Of a DNA stretch of 64,000 nt, positions 33,866 through 40,392 are shown in pieces. How positions within the stretch are numbered: the first letter of the stretch is position 1; every line of letters begins with the position of its first letter. The stretch is from Arthrobacter echini. GTDB taxonomy: Bacteria > Actinomycetota > Actinomycetes > Actinomycetales > Micrococcaceae. Below the pieces are notes generated by a model. It worked only from the letters and a program-made list of their open reading frames with translations. It did no database searches and had not been told where the DNA came from. The translations under genes were made by a program, and so were the position numbers. Location: the NCBI RefSeq assembly GCF_008107445.1, contig NZ_VSLD01000005.1, forward strand, positions 62,001-126,000, given 5' to 3'.

Positions 33866-35284
33866 ATGAGCGAATACCAGACTGTTGATGTCGTTGTCAT
33901 CGGCGCAGGCGCCGTCGGTGAGAATGCCGCCGGGCGAGCCGTCCAGAAAGGGCTCTCGGTGGTCCTGGTCGAGGCCGACCTCGTGGGCGGCGAGTGCTCC
34001 TACTGGGCGTGCATGCCGTCGAAGGCACTCCTAAGCCCGGGATCCACGCTCAAGGCGGCACGCGGCGTCGCCGGCGCACGCGAGGCCGTCACCGGCTCCC
34101 TCGACGTCCAGCAGGTCCTGGAACGCCGCACGTCCTTCACGAGCAACTGGGACGACTCCTCCCAGGAGGAGTGGGTGGAATCCGCCGGCATCACCCTCGA
34201 ACGAGCCCAGGCCATCGTGTCCGGCGAACGTGAGGTGACCCTCACCCGCAAGGACGGCTCGCAGGCGCGCTACCGGGCCGAGCACGCCGTCGTGCTGGCC
34301 ACGGGCTCGACGCCGACCATTCCGCCCATCGACGGTCTCGCCGACCTCGACTACTGGACCACCCGGGACGCCACGTCCGCGTCGGAGGTCCCCGCCAGCC
34401 TCGCCGTCGTCGGCGGCGGTGTGGCCGGCGTGGAGCTGGCCCAGGCGTGGGCACGGCTCGGAGCCGAGGTCACGGTGGTGGCCCGCGGCGGTATCCTCGC
34501 GAACTATCCCCGGGAAGCCTCCGACCTCGTCCTCGCAACACTGCGCGCGGAGGGCGTCACCGTCCTCACGGACACCAGCACCAACTCGGTCCGCCACGAC
34601 GGCGGCGCCTTCGTGCTCGACGTCGGCGACGGCCACACCGTCACGGCCGAGAAGCTGCTCATCTCCACGGGCCGCCACCCGAACACCGCGGGGATCGGAC
34701 TCGAGGAGCTCGGCATCGACCCGAAGGAGATGGAGAGCGACGACACCGGGCGTGTGGTCGGAGCCGGCGGATGGCTCTACACCGTAGGTGACGCGCGCGG
34801 CCGGGTGCTGCTCACGCACCAGGGCAAGTACGAGGCCCGCCTGACCGCCGACGCCATCGCGGCGAGGTCCACCGGATCGCTGGGTGACACGGCGGAGGAA
34901 TGGAGTGCCTTCGCGGCGACCGCCGACACCGTCGCCGTCCCCCAGGTGACCTTCACCGATCCACAGATCGCGATGGTGGGGCGCACCGTCGAACAGGCTC
35001 GGGACGCCGGGATCGACGCGTCGGAGACCTCGCTGTCCATCGCCGTCGCCGGTTCCGCGCTCCAGGTGGACGACTACGAGGGCTGGGCGCAGCTCGTGGT
35101 GGACGAGGAGCGCAAGGTGATCGTCGGGGCCACGTTCGCGGGGCCCGAGGTGGCCGAACTGCTGCACGCCGCAACCATCGCCATCGTCGGTGAAGTACCG
35201 CTCGATCGACTGTGGCACGCCGTCCCGGCCTACCCCACCGTCAGTGAGGTATGGCTCCGGCTGCTGGAGCAGTACGGGCTGTAG
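33866..35284 (+). CDS. Pyridine nucleotide-disulfide oxidoreductase family flavoprotein
   Basis: A 472-residue class I flavoprotein related to dihydrolipoyl dehydrogenase. The FAD motif VIGAGAVGENAA starts at residue 11, the redox cysteines are Cys44 and Cys49 in GGECSYWACMPSK, and the NAD motif VVGGGVAGVELA starts near 180. YTVGDARGRVLLTHQGKYEA is the second FAD segment. At the dimer interface, where true lipoamide dehydrogenases have H-P-T-x-x-E, this protein has YPTVSE, so the catalytic-base His is Tyr. It may therefore reduce quinones or another disulfide rather than lipoamide; that is inference. It is monocistronic and not near any 2-oxoacid dehydrogenase gene. Confidence 0.85.
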   Translation: MSEYQTVDVVVIGAGAVGENAAGRAVQKGLSVVLVEADLVGGECSYWACMPSKALLSPGSTLKAARGVAGAREAVTGSLDVQQVLERRTSFTSNWDDSSQEEWVESAGITLERAQAIVSGEREVTLTRKDGSQARYRAEHAVVLATGSTPTIPPIDGLADLDYWTTRDATSASEVPASLAVVGGGVAGVELAQAWARLGAEVTVVARGGILANYPREASDLVLATLRAEGVTVLTDTSTNSVRHDGGAFVLDVGDGHTVTAEKLLISTGRHPNTAGIGLEELGIDPKEMESDDTGRVVGAGGWLYTVGDARGRVLLTHQGKYEARLTADAIAARSTGSLGDTAEEWSAFAATADTVAVPQVTFTDPQIAMVGRTVEQARDAGIDASETSLSIAVAGSALQVDDYEGWAQLVVDEERKVIVGATFAGPEVAELLHAATIAIVGEVPLDRLWHAVPAYPTVSEVWLRLLEQYGL

Positions 35285-35290
35285 CCCGGG

Positions 35291-35352
35291 CCCGATCAGC
35301 GCAGGGCCTGATCAGCACAGCCCGATCACGCAGGGCCGGATCAGCGCAGGGT
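35291..35352. repeat. Four imperfect tandem repeats of about 15 bp
   Basis: The unit CCGATCAGCGCAGGGC occurs four times in variant form (35292-, 35308-, 35322- and 35337-), each containing GATCA and an AGC/GCAG core. The last copy covers the stop codon of the sixA-like gene. The tract lies between two converging genes where a terminator would be expected. Confidence 0.7.
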
Positions 35353-35877
35353 CGGGGCGCGCCGCACCACGAAGTCGGTCACTTCGGCGTTGCGGTGGTC
35401 CAGCTCCGCCCACTCCCCGTCGAACGTCAGCACGGTGAGCCCGGCCGTCGGGTAGTCCGTTGCGAGGTCCATGACCGCGCGTTCGCTCGACCGGGCGGAC
35501 GCCAGGCGCATGGCGAGCTCCTGGACCCCCGGGTTGTGGGCGATGACCAGCAGGCTCGTCACGGTGGCCGGGACGTGGTTGATCAGGGCGAGCATCTCGG
35601 TGGGGTGCGCGGCATAGAGGTCGTCCTCCAGCTTCGGCGTGGGCGCCTTGTCCCCCAGTTCCTTGCAGACCCAGGTGCAGGTCTGGCGTGTGCGCAGCGC
35701 CGTCGAGACGAGGATGGAGTCGGGGACGGCGTCGTGCTCCACCATCCAGCGGCCGATCAGCGGTGCGTCGGCGTGCCCGCGCGAGCTGAGCGAGCGCTCG
35801 TGGTCCGGCACGCCCTGCTGGAACTCGGCCTTCGCGTGGCGAAGGAGCATGAGTTTATTCTGCTGATGGGAGGCCAT
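35341..35877 (-). CDS. SixA-like phosphohistidine phosphatase
   Basis: A 178-residue member of the histidine phosphatase superfamily, SixA branch. The nucleophile is His14 in LLRHAKAE and the second catalytic His is in VIAHNPGVQEL near residue 113. LVSTALRTRQTCTW is the substrate arginine segment. SixA removes phosphate from histidine in phosphorelay proteins in E. coli; here the substrate is unknown. The start at 35877 (MASHQQNKLML) is followed closely by the catalytic motif as in the family. The stop lies inside a tandem repeat tract. Confidence 0.88.
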   Translation of the reverse strand: MASHQQNKLMLLRHAKAEFQQGVPDHERSLSSRGHADAPLIGRWMVEHDAVPDSILVSTALRTRQTCTWVCKELGDKAPTPKLEDDLYAAHPTEMLALINHVPATVTSLLVIAHNPGVQELAMRLASARSSERAVMDLATDYPTAGLTVLTFDGEWAELDHRNAEVTDFVVRRAPTLR

Positions 35878-35908
35878 ACCCCAAAGTCTAGGGTGTGGCG
35901 CCGGAGGC

Positions 35909-36703
35909 CTAGATGGAGTACTCCGGCGCGGCCCAGACGACCACCTCGGGGTGGTCGTAGAAGCGGTACCCCTGGCCCCGCACGGTGCGTACGGTGTTGG
36001 CCAGGCGTCCCAGCTTCGCCCGCAACCGCCGGATGTGGACGTCGATGGTGCGCTCGTTGGGGACTTCCTCGGCGTTCCGCCAGAGCCCGCAGAGGAGCTC
36101 CTCGCGACCGACGGTCCGCGCGGCGTTCTCGACCAGGTAGTTGAGGAGCTCGAACTCCTTGAACGTCAGATTCAGCGTCTGGCCGTCCAGCTGCACCTCG
36201 CGGCGGGAGAGATCGATGAGCACGCCCGTGGCGCGCTGCGTCGGGGCAGGTGCCGGATCGGGCCGCGTGCGCCGCGCCACGGTCGGGTCGCCGAGCGCCG
36301 CCCGGACGACGTCGATGTCGGACCCCTCGGCGTCGGCCGGGGCGAGGGCCACCGCCGCGTGGCTCGCCGCCATGGGTACGAGGGAGCGCACATAGGCCCT
36401 GACGTCCTGGGCGAGATCCGAGAAGGTGGTTCCCGCAGCGGCAGCCGTCGCCTCGTCGAGCGCGACATAGAGGACGAACCCGCGGGGGGACGTGTCCTTC
36501 GTGACGGCCTGCGGACCGGGGACGCCATTGGGAGTGACGACGGGGACGGGAGCGGTCAGGGGATCGACGTCGGCCCCGGAGATCTCGTGGAAGCGGGAGG
36601 CCCGCTGCGCCTGGGGATCCACCGCCGGCGCGAACTGCCGGCGGGCCGGGCGGTTCTGCGCGGAGCGGAGGGAGATATGGACGTAGCCCTGATTCACTGA
36701 CAT
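35909..36703 (-). CDS. Winged-helix (OmpR/PhoB-type) transcriptional regulator without receiver domain
   Basis: A 264-residue protein whose C-terminal third (about residues 155-250) is an OmpR-type winged helix: VQLDGQTLNLTFKEFELLNY, then ERTIDVHIRRLRAKLG and VRGQGYRF. The N-terminal part shows no phosphoacceptor Asp or Walker motifs; about residues 65-125 (FVLYVALDEATAAAAGTTFS, DLAQDVRAYVRSLVP) form an unrecognised alpha/beta region. Similar proteins occur in Arthrobacter relatives as stand-alone winged-helix regulators. The ATG at 36703 follows GAGG; the frame stays open far upstream without sense. Target genes are unknown. Confidence 0.85.
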   Translation of the reverse strand: MSVNQGYVHISLRSAQNRPARRQFAPAVDPQAQRASRFHEISGADVDPLTAPVPVVTPNGVPGPQAVTKDTSPRGFVLYVALDEATAAAAGTTFSDLAQDVRAYVRSLVPMAASHAAVALAPADAEGSDIDVVRAALGDPTVARRTRPDPAPAPTQRATGVLIDLSRREVQLDGQTLNLTFKEFELLNYLVENAARTVGREELLCGLWRNAEEVPNERTIDVHIRRLRAKLGRLANTVRTVRGQGYRFYDHPEVVVWAAPEYSI

Positions 36704-37112
36704 GGATGCAACCTCGTGGAGTGTGCCGTCATCACGGCTCGAATGCGGGATGTGCCCGGTCGGGATGGGAAGTGGTGCCCGCCGTTGGGCAAGAAGTGCG
36801 TGGAGCGGTTGGGGTGTAACCGTTACGCGTGCATTCGACAGCAGCACTGAACGGCTCCCGACACGAGGTCGGGAGGCGTGGCTGCAGATGCGAGTGATGT
36901 GGTGATCACATGACGAATTATTGCATGTCACATTCGCGCCAGTACAAGTAACAATGAGGAGGGTCCACCATGTGGACAGATCGGTGCTCGAGAGCTTCCC
37001 GGCTCTGCCTCTCGAGCACCCCGGCACACGGAAGTGCCCCGGACGGGAGCGGCACGCCGCCCCCGTCCGGGGCACTCTACTCAGGGGGCGGCCCGTGGCC
37101 GCTCCTGACCCG
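36704..37112. other. 409-bp intergenic region: regulator promoter and stacked hairpins
   Basis: There is no convincing ORF. The half near the regulator gene (36704-36960) should contain its promoter; it holds the small palindrome GTAAC-C-GTTAC (36815-36825), GTGATCAC (36902-36909) and a locally AT-rich stretch at 36905-36960. The other half has three hairpins: GTCCAC-CAT-GTGGAC (36963-36977), GGTGCTCGAGAG paired with CTCTCGAGCACC (36983-37020), and the hsp20 terminator (37033-37076). These may separate the regulator from readthrough. Confidence 0.5.
37033..37076 (-). terminator. Hairpin terminator of hsp20
   Basis: AGTGCCCCGGACGGG pairs perfectly with CCCGTCCGGGGCACT (15 bp, 14-base loop), starting 37 bases after the minus-strand hsp20 stop codon. 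Confidence 0.75.
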
Positions 37113-37541
37113 TCAGGACGCGCTGCCCTCGAGGACCTCCTGCTTGCCGGTGTGGCTGACGCTGATCTTCCGCGGCTTGGCCTCCTCGGCCACCGGGATG
37201 GTCAGCGTGAGCACACCGTCCCGGTACTCCGCCTCGATCTCGTCGAGCGCTACGCCGTAGCCCAGGGTCACCTGCCGGGCGAAGGTCCCGGAGGGGCGTT
37301 CGTGGGTCAGCCACTGCACCTGCTCGTCCAGGTCCTGGGTCCGCTCGGCCCGTATGGTCAGCGTGCGGTCCTCGACGTCGACGTCGATGGTTCCGGGGTC
37401 GACGCCCGGCATGTCGACGTGCGCGACGAACTGTTCGCCCTTGCGATACAGATCCATGGGCATCGCCGCCGACGCGGGGTTGCGCAGCGCGCCTCCAAGG
37501 AGCCGGTCGATGTCACGGAATGGGTCGAATGTGGTTGCCAT
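37113..37541 (-). CDS. Hsp20/alpha-crystallin small heat-shock protein
   Basis: A 142-residue holdase chaperone that binds unfolding proteins without ATP. The alpha-crystallin domain spans about residues 30-125 (MDLYRKGEQFVAHVDMPGVD, TIDVDVEDRTLTIRAER, then GVLTLTIPVAEEAKPRKI with the I-x-I/V-type tail). The ATG at 37541 has an excellent GAGGAGG site 8 bases upstream. An in-frame upstream ATG would run through the promoter and is rejected. Regulation is unusually clear: an HspR-type inverted repeat overlaps the predicted promoter just upstream. The gene is monocistronic. Confidence 0.92.
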   Translation of the reverse strand: MATTFDPFRDIDRLLGGALRNPASAAMPMDLYRKGEQFVAHVDMPGVDPGTIDVDVEDRTLTIRAERTQDLDEQVQWLTHERPSGTFARQVTLGYGVALDEIEAEYRDGVLTLTIPVAEEAKPRKISVSHTGKQEVLEGSAS

Positions 37542-37587
37542 TGCTTCCTCCTCAGTCATGTCGTGTCCACTCGGGTCCAACCACGGA

Positions 37588-37635
37588 CTTGAGTGGGTAT
37601 GACTCAACTTTAGAACAGCACTTCAGCCTTCACAA
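37588..37635 (-). promoter_or_regulatory. hsp20 promoter with HAIR operator (HspR site)
   Basis: On the minus strand TTGTGA (37630-37635) and TAAAGT (37607-37612) form a -35/-10 pair with exactly 17 bases between. The HAIR motif, read on the plus strand as CTTGAGT-N7-ACTCAAC (37588-37608), overlaps the -10 edge and the expected start site. Consensus HAIR is CTTGAGT-N7-ACTCAAG, so 13 of 14 bases match. HspR bound here would block transcription until heat stress. Confidence 0.85.
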
Positions 37636-37661
37636 GTCGGCCGGTGGAGATTTTCGAGAGC

Positions 37662-38297
37662 CTAACCCACGACGCCGTAGAGGCGATCGCCGGCGTCCCC
37701 GAGGCCCGGCACGATGTACGACTTCTCGTCGAGCTTCTCGTCGATCGACGCGAGCACGATGGTGACATCACGGTCCTCGAGTTCGGCCTGGAGGGTGGCG
37801 AGACCCTCGGGCGCTGCGAGCAGGCAGATGCAGGTGATGTCCGCGGCCCCGCGGGCGAAGAGGAACTTGATGGCTTCGCGGAGCGTGCCGCCGGTGGCCA
37901 GCATCGGATCGAGGACGAACACCTGGCGTCCGGTGAGATCGTCCGGCAACCGCTCCGCGTAGGTGATGGCCTCGAGGGTCTCCTCGTTGCGGGCCATGCC
38001 GAGGAAGCCCACCTCGGCCGTCGGCACGAGGCGCGTCATGCCCTCGAGCATCCCGAGTCCTGCCCGGAGGATGGGGACCACCAGCGGGGTGGGCTTGACC
38101 AACCCCACTCCCTCGGTGCTCGTGACCGGCGTCTGGATCGACACCGTCTCCACGCGCACCTCGCGGGTGGCCTCGTAGGCCAGCAGGGTCACGAGCTCCT
38201 CGGTGAGGAGGCGGAACACCGGCGACGACGTGTCCTTGTCCCTCAGAACCGTCAGTTTGTGGGCTACCAGGGGATGGTCGACTACCAGTACACGCAT
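37662..38297 (-). CDS. upp: Uracil phosphoribosyltransferase
   Basis: A 211-residue pyrimidine-salvage enzyme that makes UMP from uracil and PRPP. The PRPP loop is [16 protein letters not shown] (Asp130 onward) and the uracil-binding region is [16 protein letters not shown] near the C-terminus. [20 protein letters not shown] at the N-terminus is the standard beginning, and length is normal. It is transcribed divergently from tadA with only 23 bases between the two start codons, so both promoters must overlap the coding starts or one transcript is leaderless. Confidence 0.96.
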   Translation of the reverse strand: MRVLVVDHPLVAHKLTVLRDKDTSSPVFRLLTEELVTLLAYEATREVRVETVSIQTPVTSTEGVGLVKPTPLVVPILRAGLGMLEGMTRLVPTAEVGFLGMARNEETLEAITYAERLPDDLTGRQVFVLDPMLATGGTLREAIKFLFARGAADITCICLLAAPEGLATLQAELEDRDVTIVLASIDEKLDEKSYIVPGLGDAGDRLYGVVG

Positions 38298-38320
38298 TTC
38301 TCAAAAGTACCATTGGGCCC

Positions 38321-38833
38321 ATGACCCACTCCCCGCTGCCCGTGAGCGCTGCGCACCACGCGTGGATGGGCTCGGCGCTGGAGGCTGCGGGGCTCGCGGG
38401 CGCCACGGCGGACGTGCCGATCGGCGCCGTCGTCGTCGGACCCGATGGTGCCGTGCTCGGCACGGGCTGGAACCAGCGGGAAGCCCTGGGTGACCCGACG
38501 GCGCACGCCGAGGTGCAGGCCATCCGCGCCGCCGCGGTGCGGAGGGCCTCCTGGCGGCTCGAGGACTGCACTCTCGTGGTGACGCTCGAGCCGTGTGCCA
38601 TGTGCGCGGGAGCCAGTGTTCTGGCCCGCATACCCCGCGTGGTGTTCGGGGCGTGGGACGAGAAGGCGGGCGCCTCGGGGTCCGTGTTCGACGTGCTGCG
38701 TGAACCCCGGCTGAACCACTGGACCGAGGTGTTCGCGGGTGTACGGCAGGACGAGTGCGCGGCGTTGCTCACGGACTTCTTCGCCGCCCGGCGGGCGGAG
38801 ACCGACGTGCTGCGCCGAGGCGATCCTGCGTAG
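38321..38833 (+). CDS. tadA: tRNA-specific adenosine deaminase
   Basis: A 170-residue zinc deaminase converting A34 to inosine in tRNA-Arg(ACG), a gene for which lies at 33701 in this window. Zinc ligands and the catalytic Glu are His62-Ala-Glu64 and PCAMC (Cys92, Cys95). VPIGAVVVGPDG and GTGWNQREALGDPTAHAE are family signatures. It is divergent from upp at 23 bases and followed 38 bases later by the PNPOx-like gene. Length is typical. Confidence 0.94.
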   Translation: MTHSPLPVSAAHHAWMGSALEAAGLAGATADVPIGAVVVGPDGAVLGTGWNQREALGDPTAHAEVQAIRAAAVRRASWRLEDCTLVVTLEPCAMCAGASVLARIPRVVFGAWDEKAGASGSVFDVLREPRLNHWTEVFAGVRQDECAALLTDFFAARRAETDVLRRGDPA

Positions 38834-38871
38834 GCTTGGACCATCCGCAGTATCCCCATGAAGGAGTAGAC

Positions 38872-39360
38872 GTGGCAGACCAGCAGGACGGCATGAAGGA
38901 AGTACAGGAGATCCTCGGCAAGGCCGACATCGCGATCCTCACCACAGTGAACCTCGACGGACAGCTCGTGAGCCGGCCGCTCGCGCTGCAGGCGAAGGAC
39001 TTCGACGGCGATCTCTGGTTCTTCACCGAGGACCCCTCCCCCAAGGCCGACGAGATCCGCGCCAACCCGCAGGTGAACGTATCGGCGAGCACGGGCAAGG
39101 GCTACGTCTCTGTTGCCGGGACCGCCACGCTGTCGAAGGACCAGGCGAAGATCGACGAGCTCTGGGATCCCTCGGTCTCGGCGTGGTTCGAGAACGGCCG
39201 CGACGATCCCGCCGTCACGCTCATCCACGTCGACGCCGACACGGCCGAGTACTGGTCCATGGACGCACCCCGCGTCGTCTCCGCGGTGAAGATGGTGAAG
39301 GGTCTCGTGACCGGGAGCAAGCCGGACGTCGGCAACAACGACGTCGTCGACCTGCCCTAG
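38872..39360 (+). CDS. Pyridoxamine 5'-phosphate oxidase-like (general stress) flavin-binding protein
   Basis: A 162-residue split-barrel protein of the general stress protein 26-like PNPOx family: ADIAILTTVNLDGQLVSRPL, then GDLWFFTEDPSPKADEIRAN, PQVNVSAS and GYVSVAGTATLSKDQAKIDE. Relatives bind FMN or F420, but the reaction is not known. The GTG start has AAGGAG seven bases upstream; an ATG seven codons later is less well placed. A tRNA gene follows 70 bases downstream. Confidence 0.88.
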   Translation: MADQQDGMKEVQEILGKADIAILTTVNLDGQLVSRPLALQAKDFDGDLWFFTEDPSPKADEIRANPQVNVSASTGKGYVSVAGTATLSKDQAKIDELWDPSVSAWFENGRDDPAVTLIHVDADTAEYWSMDAPRVVSAVKMVKGLVTGSKPDVGNNDVVDLP

Positions 39361-39430
39361 CGTCCGTTCCCGACGGCGCCCGGCCGCCGTTTTGGGCATG
39401 TCACCCCCGACCCGGTAAAGTGACGGCGTT

Positions 39431-39518
39431 GGTGACGTGTCCGAGCGGCCGAAGGTGCAACACTCGAAATGTTGTTTGGTGAAAGCCAACGTGGGTTCAA
39501 ATCCCACCGTCACCGCCA
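39431..39518 (+). tRNA. tRNA-Ser (anticodon CGA)
   Basis: Acceptor GGTGACG pairs with CGTCACC. The anticodon arm CAACA-CTCGAAA-TGTTG gives anticodon CGA, with a long variable arm and T loop TTCAAAT. The discriminator is G and CCA is encoded. The segment just downstream contains decayed genes, so this tRNA is a possible integration site, though no repeat of its 3' end was seen. Confidence 0.97.
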
Positions 39519-39522
39519 CTTG

Positions 39523-39568
39523 AAACCCCCGCGAATCCTAGGTACGTACTGGGATTCGCGGGGGTTTT
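39523..39568 (+). terminator. Rho-independent terminator after tRNA-Ser(CGA)
   Basis: AAACCCCCGCGAATCC pairs with GGATTCGCGGGGGTTT (16 bp, 13-base loop) and the right arm runs into TTTT, 4 bases after the tRNA. Confidence 0.85.
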
Positions 39569-39807
39569 GCTCGAAGAGGATGTAGTTGTCCGCAGGCTTT
39601 GGAGTTTTGCTCACCCTCAGCGCGCAGGCACTCGTTAGCGGGAGCGTAGGAGCCGTTGTCGGCATCGCCGCACTGCTTGCTCAGACAGTGAACCTTGTGC
39701 GCGCTGCCTCGGCTGCCATCAGTGCTGGCCGGCTGGTCACCCATGGCCGAACCCGCAAGTAGTGAGCCAACGACTCCGCACGAGAACAGGCGACTAACAA
39801 TGCCCAT
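39538..39807 (-). CDS. Doubtful 89-residue ORF with signal-like N-terminus and cysteines
   Basis: This reads MGIVSRLFSCGVVGSLLAGS then AMGDQPAS and a Cys-containing body (KVHCLSKQCGDADNGSY, NECLRAEG, KACGQLH). The N-terminus resembles a short export signal. The codon use (GTT, TCA, CTA, CTT, AAA) is less GC-biased than the neighbours. Against it, the start overlaps that of the GNAT gene on the other strand, the 3' end runs into the tRNA terminator, and no ribosome site stands out. The opposite strand also has a short hydrophobic frame. I do not recognise a family. Confidence 0.2.
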   Translation of the reverse strand: MGIVSRLFSCGVVGSLLAGSAMGDQPASTDGSRGSAHKVHCLSKQCGDADNGSYAPANECLRAEGEQNSKACGQLHPLRAKPPRIPVRT

Positions 39808-40347
39808 CAGCTTCACCCCCCTCGACGCCGTCGGGCATGACCGCGAACCACTGATCGACTTCATGATGCGTAACGAGTTCCCCTTCCACGGGAAACCCCA
39901 CCCCGCCCGGGAAGACATCGAGAACGCCATCAGCGAGGGCGCGTACCAGGACGAGGACAATCAATCCTTCTGGATCGATCATGACGAGCTCGGCCGGATC
40001 GGCTTCTTCCGGCTCGAGGACCTCAGCGACCCCACTCCGGTCTTCGATCTCGACTCGACGGCGCCTTCCGGGGAAGAGGACTGGGCGTGGAGGTCCTGCA
40101 CGCTGCGACGCGTCACGTCTTCACCTCGATGCAGCAGGTCGACCGGTTCGAAGGGCAGACCCGGGAGGACAACATCGCGATGCGCCGAACGTTCCTGAAG
40201 TGCGGCTGGGTCAAGGAAGCCCACTACCGGGAGGGCTGGCCCGTCGAGGGCGGCGAGCCTCTCGCGTCGGTGGCCTACGCGATCCTGCGGCGCGACTGGG
40301 AAACAGGCCGGACGACGACGTTCGTCTGGGAGGATCTTGTCCTGTGA
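39800..40347 (+). pseudogene. GNAT family N-acetyltransferase, broken by a one-base frameshift
   Basis: The N-terminal half reads from ATG 39800 (MPISFTPLDAVGHDREPLID ... GRIGFFRLEDLSDPTPVFDL). The C-terminal half continues from 40051 in another frame (RLDGAFRGRGLGVEVLHAAT, then QTREDNIAMRRTFLKCGWVK and FVWEDLVL). The acetyl-CoA loop R-G-R-G-L-G is in the second half. The frames meet at GATCT|CGACTC near 40050, where one inserted base would restore a continuous protein of about 182 residues. The N-terminal frame alone continues as nonsense to about 40198. This is either a real one-base deletion or a sequencing error. The S66 peptidase gene starts 45 bases on. Confidence 0.85.
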
Positions 40348-40392
40348 CGAAACGGCCTGGAGCGCCTTGCCAATCCGGTAGAAGCGCCGTGT

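Noticed and set aside
39598-39764. Hydrophobic TTG-start frame on the plus strand after tRNA-Ser(CGA)
   Set aside because: It needs a rare TTG start without a ribosome site and is the mirror of the minus-strand Cys-containing frame; neither is convincing.
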